A stretch of 7,753 nt of DNA from Ilumatobacteraceae bacterium (GTDB taxonomy: Bacteria > Actinomycetota > Acidimicrobiia > Acidimicrobiales > Ilumatobacteraceae), in the NCBI GenBank assembly GCA_025464045.1, contig JAODBQ010000691.1:1-7753 (forward strand), read 5' to 3'. The position numbers and the translations under genes were made by a program. Shown piece after piece: positions 4,846 through 7,753 of this stretch; the first letter of the stretch is position 1; each line of letters begins with the position of its first letter. The notes beneath the pieces were generated by a model, which was not told the DNA's origin, made no database searches, and saw only the letters and a program-made list of their open reading frames with translations.

Positions 4846-6021
4846 TCAGACCATCGGGAACAGGCGGGCGAAGTTGTCGCAGTAGAAGTGCTGGCGGGCC
4901 GAGGCGCCGAGCCCGATCGCATCGAGCGCGTCCAGCGACGACTCGAAGCGGGCGAGCGGCTGGCGGCCGCCCTCGTTGTGCGGGTAGTCGGAGGAGAACA
5001 GGTACAGGCGCTCGTCGGACTGCTGGATCAGCGTCCCGACGTCCTCGTACACGAACGGCGTGAACGCCACCTGCTCGATCAGCTGCTCCGACGGGGTGCG
5101 GGTGAGCGCGGCGAGCTCCGGCTCCGACTTGCGCCAGATCTCGACGACCCAGTCCAGTCGGGTGAGCATCTGCGGCACCCAGCCGGCGCCGAGCTCGATC
5201 ACACCGCCACGCAACGCGCGGTGACGCTCGAACACGCCGTCCAGCACCATCGTCGAGATGAACGTCTCCGCTGCCTGGTGGAGGCTGGTCATGTCCTTGC
5301 CGCGCACGTTCTCGCCGCCGCCGAGCCAGTCCGTGGGCACCGGGCGACCGGTGTTCATCCACGCCGACGTGAGCTGCAGCGGCGATCCGCCGACGTGGAG
5401 CACGAATGGCAACCCGGCGTCGGCCATCCGCGCCCAGATCGGATCGAGGTCGGTGTGGCCGGGCGAGCGGCCGCCGCACGGACGGTGCGGGACCCACACC
5501 GCGCGGAGCCCGAGCTCGATGATCCGCTCCAGCTCGCCGACGGCGAGCGCGGTGACGTCGAGCGGGAGCAGGCCGACCCCGAGCAGCCGGTCGTCGGTGC
5601 TGCAGAACTCCGCCATCGCCCGGTTGTGCGCGCTGGTGGCGGCGTAGCGCTCGTCGATCGTGCGGTCCTCGGCGAACGCCAGACCGGCGGAGAACGTGGC
5701 GAACACGAGCTGCTGCTGGAAGCCGAGCAGGTCCAGCGCCTGGCTGCGCTCGTCGCGGTTGAACGCGCCGAGGGCGAGGTAGCCCTTCGGACCGGCGATC
5801 AACCGGTCGCCCATGCCCACGAGCTCGGCGACCGCGTCGGCGCTGTGGCCGCCGCGATCGGCCGCGTCGTCGAGCAGGTTGGCGACGAGTCCGACGCTCG
5901 GCACCGGGATCTTCGGCATGCGGTCGCGCGTCTCGGGATCGGCGTGGTCGATGAGGAAGTCCGGCAACTCCATGATGTGGCTGTCGGCGTCGTGGTACGT
6001 GCGTCCCGTGGCGTAGGCCAT
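4846..6021 (-). CDS. amidohydrolase family protein (PF04909 / ACMSD-like)
   Basis: This 391-residue TIM-barrel metal-dependent hydrolase or decarboxylase belongs to the amidohydrolase-2 group. DADSHIME (11-18) supplies the first metal pair, probably D13 and H15. H209 in LHVGG and D345 in SSDYPH fit the later metal and catalytic positions, and H348 is close by. Where ACMSD has a histidine near GHGGG, this protein has E276 in VIELGAGWVP, a form I associate with many actinobacterial members of unknown substrate. The start ATG at 6021 follows AGGGGG with a 5-base gap; ATG 6036 upstream lies before that ribosome site. The open frame continues much further upstream, but that part is antisense to the MFS gene. 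No signal peptide is seen, so the enzyme is cytosolic. It is divergent from the exporter and shares its 120-bp promoter region. Reactions in the family include hydrolysis of amides or lactones and non-oxidative decarboxylation of aromatic acids; which one is unknown. Confidence 0.9.
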   Translation of the reverse strand: MAYATGRTYHDADSHIMELPDFLIDHADPETRDRMPKIPVPSVGLVANLLDDAADRGGHSADAVAELVGMGDRLIAGPKGYLALGAFNRDERSQALDLLGFQQQLVFATFSAGLAFAEDRTIDERYAATSAHNRAMAEFCSTDDRLLGVGLLPLDVTALAVGELERIIELGLRAVWVPHRPCGGRSPGHTDLDPIWARMADAGLPFVLHVGGSPLQLTSAWMNTGRPVPTDWLGGGENVRGKDMTSLHQAAETFISTMVLDGVFERHRALRGGVIELGAGWVPQMLTRLDWVVEIWRKSEPELAALTRTPSEQLIEQVAFTPFVYEDVGTLIQQSDERLYLFSSDYPHNEGGRQPLARFESSLDALDAIGLGASARQHFYCDNFARLFPMV

Positions 6022-6026
6022 GTCAA

Positions 6027-6032
6027 CCCCCT
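6027..6032 (-). promoter_or_regulatory. ribosome-binding site of the amidohydrolase gene
   Basis: On the minus strand AGGGGG precedes TTGAC and then ATG 6021. The spacing of 5 bases decides this start over the in-frame ATG 15 bases upstream. Confidence 0.55.
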
Positions 6033-6070
6033 GCATCGACCGAGCGGTCCCTCTCGCTCCCTGTCCTGGG

Positions 6071-6076
6071 AATGTA
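6071..6076 (-). promoter_or_regulatory. -10-like TACATT for the amidohydrolase
   Basis: TACATT on the minus strand (6076-6071) fits TANNNT. At 17-bp spacing the -35 position reads CTGTCG (6099-6094), a partial match to TTGACA. Transcription would start near 6064, giving a leader of about 43 bases with a good ribosome site. Confidence 0.35.
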
Positions 6077-6081
6077 CAAGG

Positions 6082-6099
6082 CTGTGGTGCACCCGACAG
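6082..6099. promoter_or_regulatory. imperfect inverted repeat, possible operator
   Basis: An 8-bp palindrome, GGTGCACC (6086-6093), is flanked by CTGT on the left and ACAG (after two bases) on the right. It overlaps the predicted -35 region of the amidohydrolase and lies 43 bp before the exporter start. Its size and symmetry fit a dimeric repressor such as a TetR or MarR protein, but no regulator gene is visible in the window. Confidence 0.3.
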
Positions 6100-6130
6100 A
6101 GCCGGGTACGGGTGGCCGGGCCGAGTCGAC

Positions 6131-6135
6131 GGAGG
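6131..6135 (+). promoter_or_regulatory. ribosome-binding site of the MFS gene
   Basis: GGAGG stands 6 bases before ATG 6142. It is a strong site and fixes the start of the exporter, unlike the SDR and HAD-GH18 genes, which lack one. Confidence 0.65.
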
Positions 6136-6141
6136 ACGTGG

Positions 6142-7753
6142 ATGAGCGACGCAGGCAGTGCACGGCCCGGGACGAGGGCGTCCGCGGCACCCGACCCGAA
6201 GCGCTGGGCGGCGCTCGTCGTGCTCTCCAGCGCGCTGTTCATCATCGTGCTCGACAACACGATCCTGAACGTGGCCGTCCCGACGATCATCCGCGACTTC
6301 CACACCCAGGTGTCGGCGCTGCAGTGGGTGATCTCCGGTTACTCGCTGGTGTTCGCCTCGCTGCTGATCAGCTTCGGCCGTCTCGGCGACATCTTCGGCC
6401 GCCGCCGCCTGTTCTTCATCGGCGCGACGCTGTTCGCGATCGGCTCGCTGATCGCGTCGCTGTCGCAGTCGGTCGTCCAGCTGTTCCTCGGCGAGGCGCT
6501 CCTCGAAGGCATCGGCGGGGCGATGATGCTGCCGGCGACGTTGTCGATCATCTCGTCCACGTTCACCGGCCGCGAGCGCGGTTCGGCGTTCGCCGTGTGG
6601 GGCGCGGTCGCCGGTGGCGCAGGCGCGTTCGGACCGTGGATCGGCGGACTGCTGACCACCCACGCGTCGTGGCGATGGGCGTTCCGGATCAACGTGATCG
6701 TCGCCCCCGCGGCGGTGATCGCCGCGCTCGTCTACGTGCGCGAGTCGCGCGACGAGCGAGCGCGCGGCGTCGACATCCCCGGAGTCTTCACCGTCACGAT
6801 CGGCCTGCTCGCGCTCGTGTTCGGGATCATCGAGGCCAGTCGGTACGGCTGGTGGTCACCGATCGGCGACCGGTCGATCGGCGGATGGCGATGGCCGCTC
6901 GACGCGATCTCACTGGTGCCCGTGTCGATCGCGATCGCCGTCGTCGCCCTCGCCTCGTTCGTGGCCATCGAGCTGCGCAGGGCAGCGGCCGGCAAGCCCG
7001 TGGTGTTCGACTTCGGCGACCTGCGCCACCCCGGCTTCCGCTACGGGTTGATCAACACCACCGTTCTGGCGATGGGCGAGTTCGGTGCGTTCTTCGTCCT
7101 GCCGCTGTTCCTGCAGGCGGGATTGCACAAGTCGGCGGTGACGACGGGCAGCTGGCTGCTCCCCGCCGGCGTGATGGCGTTCGTCGGCGGGGCGGTGGGT
7201 GGGCAGCTCAGCCGCCGGTTCGGACCCAAGTACGTGATCACGATCGGGCTCGCGTTCGAGGCGACCGGGATCTTCCTCTACGTGGCCGCGTTCTCGACGT
7301 CGACCACCTTCTGGTCGCTGCTGCCGGGGCTGATGCTGCACGGCATCGGCATCGGCTTCGCCACGAGCCAGCTCACCAACGTGGTCCTGAGCGACATCCC
7401 ACCCGCGAAGGCAGGCTCCGCCAGTGGCGCGGCCGGCATGATCCGCCAGGTCGGCACGGCCCTCGGCATCGCACTGATCGGCGCGATCTTCGCGTCGCAG
7501 GCGACCTCGCTCATCCACCACGACATCGAGAGAGCCAACGTGCCCGCGCCCGTCCGCGCCGCCGTGCTGGCCAACGTCCGCAACAGCGTGGGCGGCGGCA
7601 CCACGAACGCGCACACCGAGCCGCAGATCACGACGATCATCCGCAACGGCATCTCCGATGCATCGAAACCGGCCGTCGGCTTCGCGGGGTTCGTCGTCAC
7701 CATCGGCGCGCTGCTCTCGCTGCTGGTGCCCAACATCCCGCCCGACGAGGACC
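6142..7753 (+). CDS. DHA2-type MFS drug exporter (3' end beyond window)
   Basis: From ATG 6142 the frame is open to the window edge: 537 residues are visible and the stop is not. It is an inner-membrane proton antiporter of the 14-helix EmrB/QacA group. Seen in order: motif D1 LDNTILNVAVP (37-47), motif A GRLGDIFGRRR (79-89) in the first cytoplasmic loop, EGIGGAMMLPATLS (122-135) at motif B, motif C ending GPWIGG (164-169), the antiporter signature, and SWRWAFRINV (176-185). A hydrophilic external loop (about 455-508) precedes a last helix (511-530), as expected before helix 14. NIPPDED at the edge suggests the natural C-terminus is near. The usual motif B Arg, four residues before the Gly, appears to be A119. 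The start is fixed by GGAGG 6 bases upstream. The cargo is unknown. It diverges from an amidohydrolase, not from a visible TetR-type regulator. Confidence 0.92.
   Translation, partial: MSDAGSARPGTRASAAPDPKRWAALVVLSSALFIIVLDNTILNVAVPTIIRDFHTQVSALQWVISGYSLVFASLLISFGRLGDIFGRRRLFFIGATLFAIGSLIASLSQSVVQLFLGEALLEGIGGAMMLPATLSIISSTFTGRERGSAFAVWGAVAGGAGAFGPWIGGLLTTHASWRWAFRINVIVAPAAVIAALVYVRESRDERARGVDIPGVFTVTIGLLALVFGIIEASRYGWWSPIGDRSIGGWRWPLDAISLVPVSIAIAVVALASFVAIELRRAAAGKPVVFDFGDLRHPGFRYGLINTTVLAMGEFGAFFVLPLFLQAGLHKSAVTTGSWLLPAGVMAFVGGAVGGQLSRRFGPKYVITIGLAFEATGIFLYVAAFSTSTTFWSLLPGLMLHGIGIGFATSQLTNVVLSDIPPAKAGSASGAAGMIRQVGTALGIALIGAIFASQATSLIHHDIERANVPAPVRAAVLANVRNSVGGGTTNAHTEPQITTIIRNGISDASKPAVGFAGFVVTIGALLSLLVPNIPPDED

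Noticed and set aside
6022..6663. Upstream extension of the amidohydrolase frame
   Set aside because: It is antisense to the start of the MFS gene, has low-complexity composition, and the family begins at MAYATG with its own ribosome site.
6910..7736. Minus-strand frames opposite the MFS gene
   Set aside because: The plus strand encodes a complete set of DHA2 motifs and hydrophobic helices across this span. The minus frames are compositional shadows.
1..7753. tRNA, rRNA, CRISPR array, insertion sequence or prophage attachment site
   Set aside because: I saw no cloverleaf with a CCA end, no regularly spaced repeats, no transposase or integrase motifs, and no terminal inverted repeats with target duplications.

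Overview
The window is very GC-rich, and the genes below use G or C at almost every third codon position. It carries leaderless-looking starts beside a few strong Shine-Dalgarno sites. The families present (SDR, GNAT, DHA2 MFS, PF04909 amidohydrolase, pirin) are typical of Actinomycetota. I would guess a non-model actinobacterium such as an Acidimicrobiia/Ilumatobacter-like lineage, but nothing in the window fixes the taxon.

Layout. Positions 1-383 are a divergent intergenic region. On the minus strand it may hold the start of a gene running off the left edge (89 to 1), preceded by a tiny open frame with a perfect Shine-Dalgarno sequence, a G:U-containing hairpin and a direct repeat. Four plus-strand genes follow: a classical SDR oxidoreductase (384-1136); an unusual 693-residue protein joining a cytoplasmic HAD phosphatase, one transmembrane helix and an exported GH18-like glycosidase (1214-3295); a pirin-family bicupin (3325-4041); and a GNAT acetyltransferase (4262-4837). 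The GNAT gene meets a minus-strand PF04909 amidohydrolase (6021-4846) tail to tail, 8 bp apart. The amidohydrolase is transcribed divergently from a DHA2-type 14-helix MFS exporter (6142 to beyond the right edge). That exporter is open at the window end, so it has no visible stop.

How the genes relate. No obvious pathway links them. The plus-strand genes are separated by gaps of 29-220 bp, three of them carrying their own -10-like sequence, so they look like separate transcription units rather than an operon. The SDR, pirin and GNAT genes are ordinary accessory metabolism. The amidohydrolase/MFS pair shares a 120-bp divergent promoter region and could be co-regulated for breakdown and efflux of a small molecule, but the substrate is unknown.

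The most notable items are the HAD-TM-GH18 fusion and the minus-strand mini-ORF ending in Arg-Ala-Pro-Pro-Ile, which resembles the RAPP motif of translation arrest peptides. The fusion rests on clear motifs. The leader-peptide idea is speculative.
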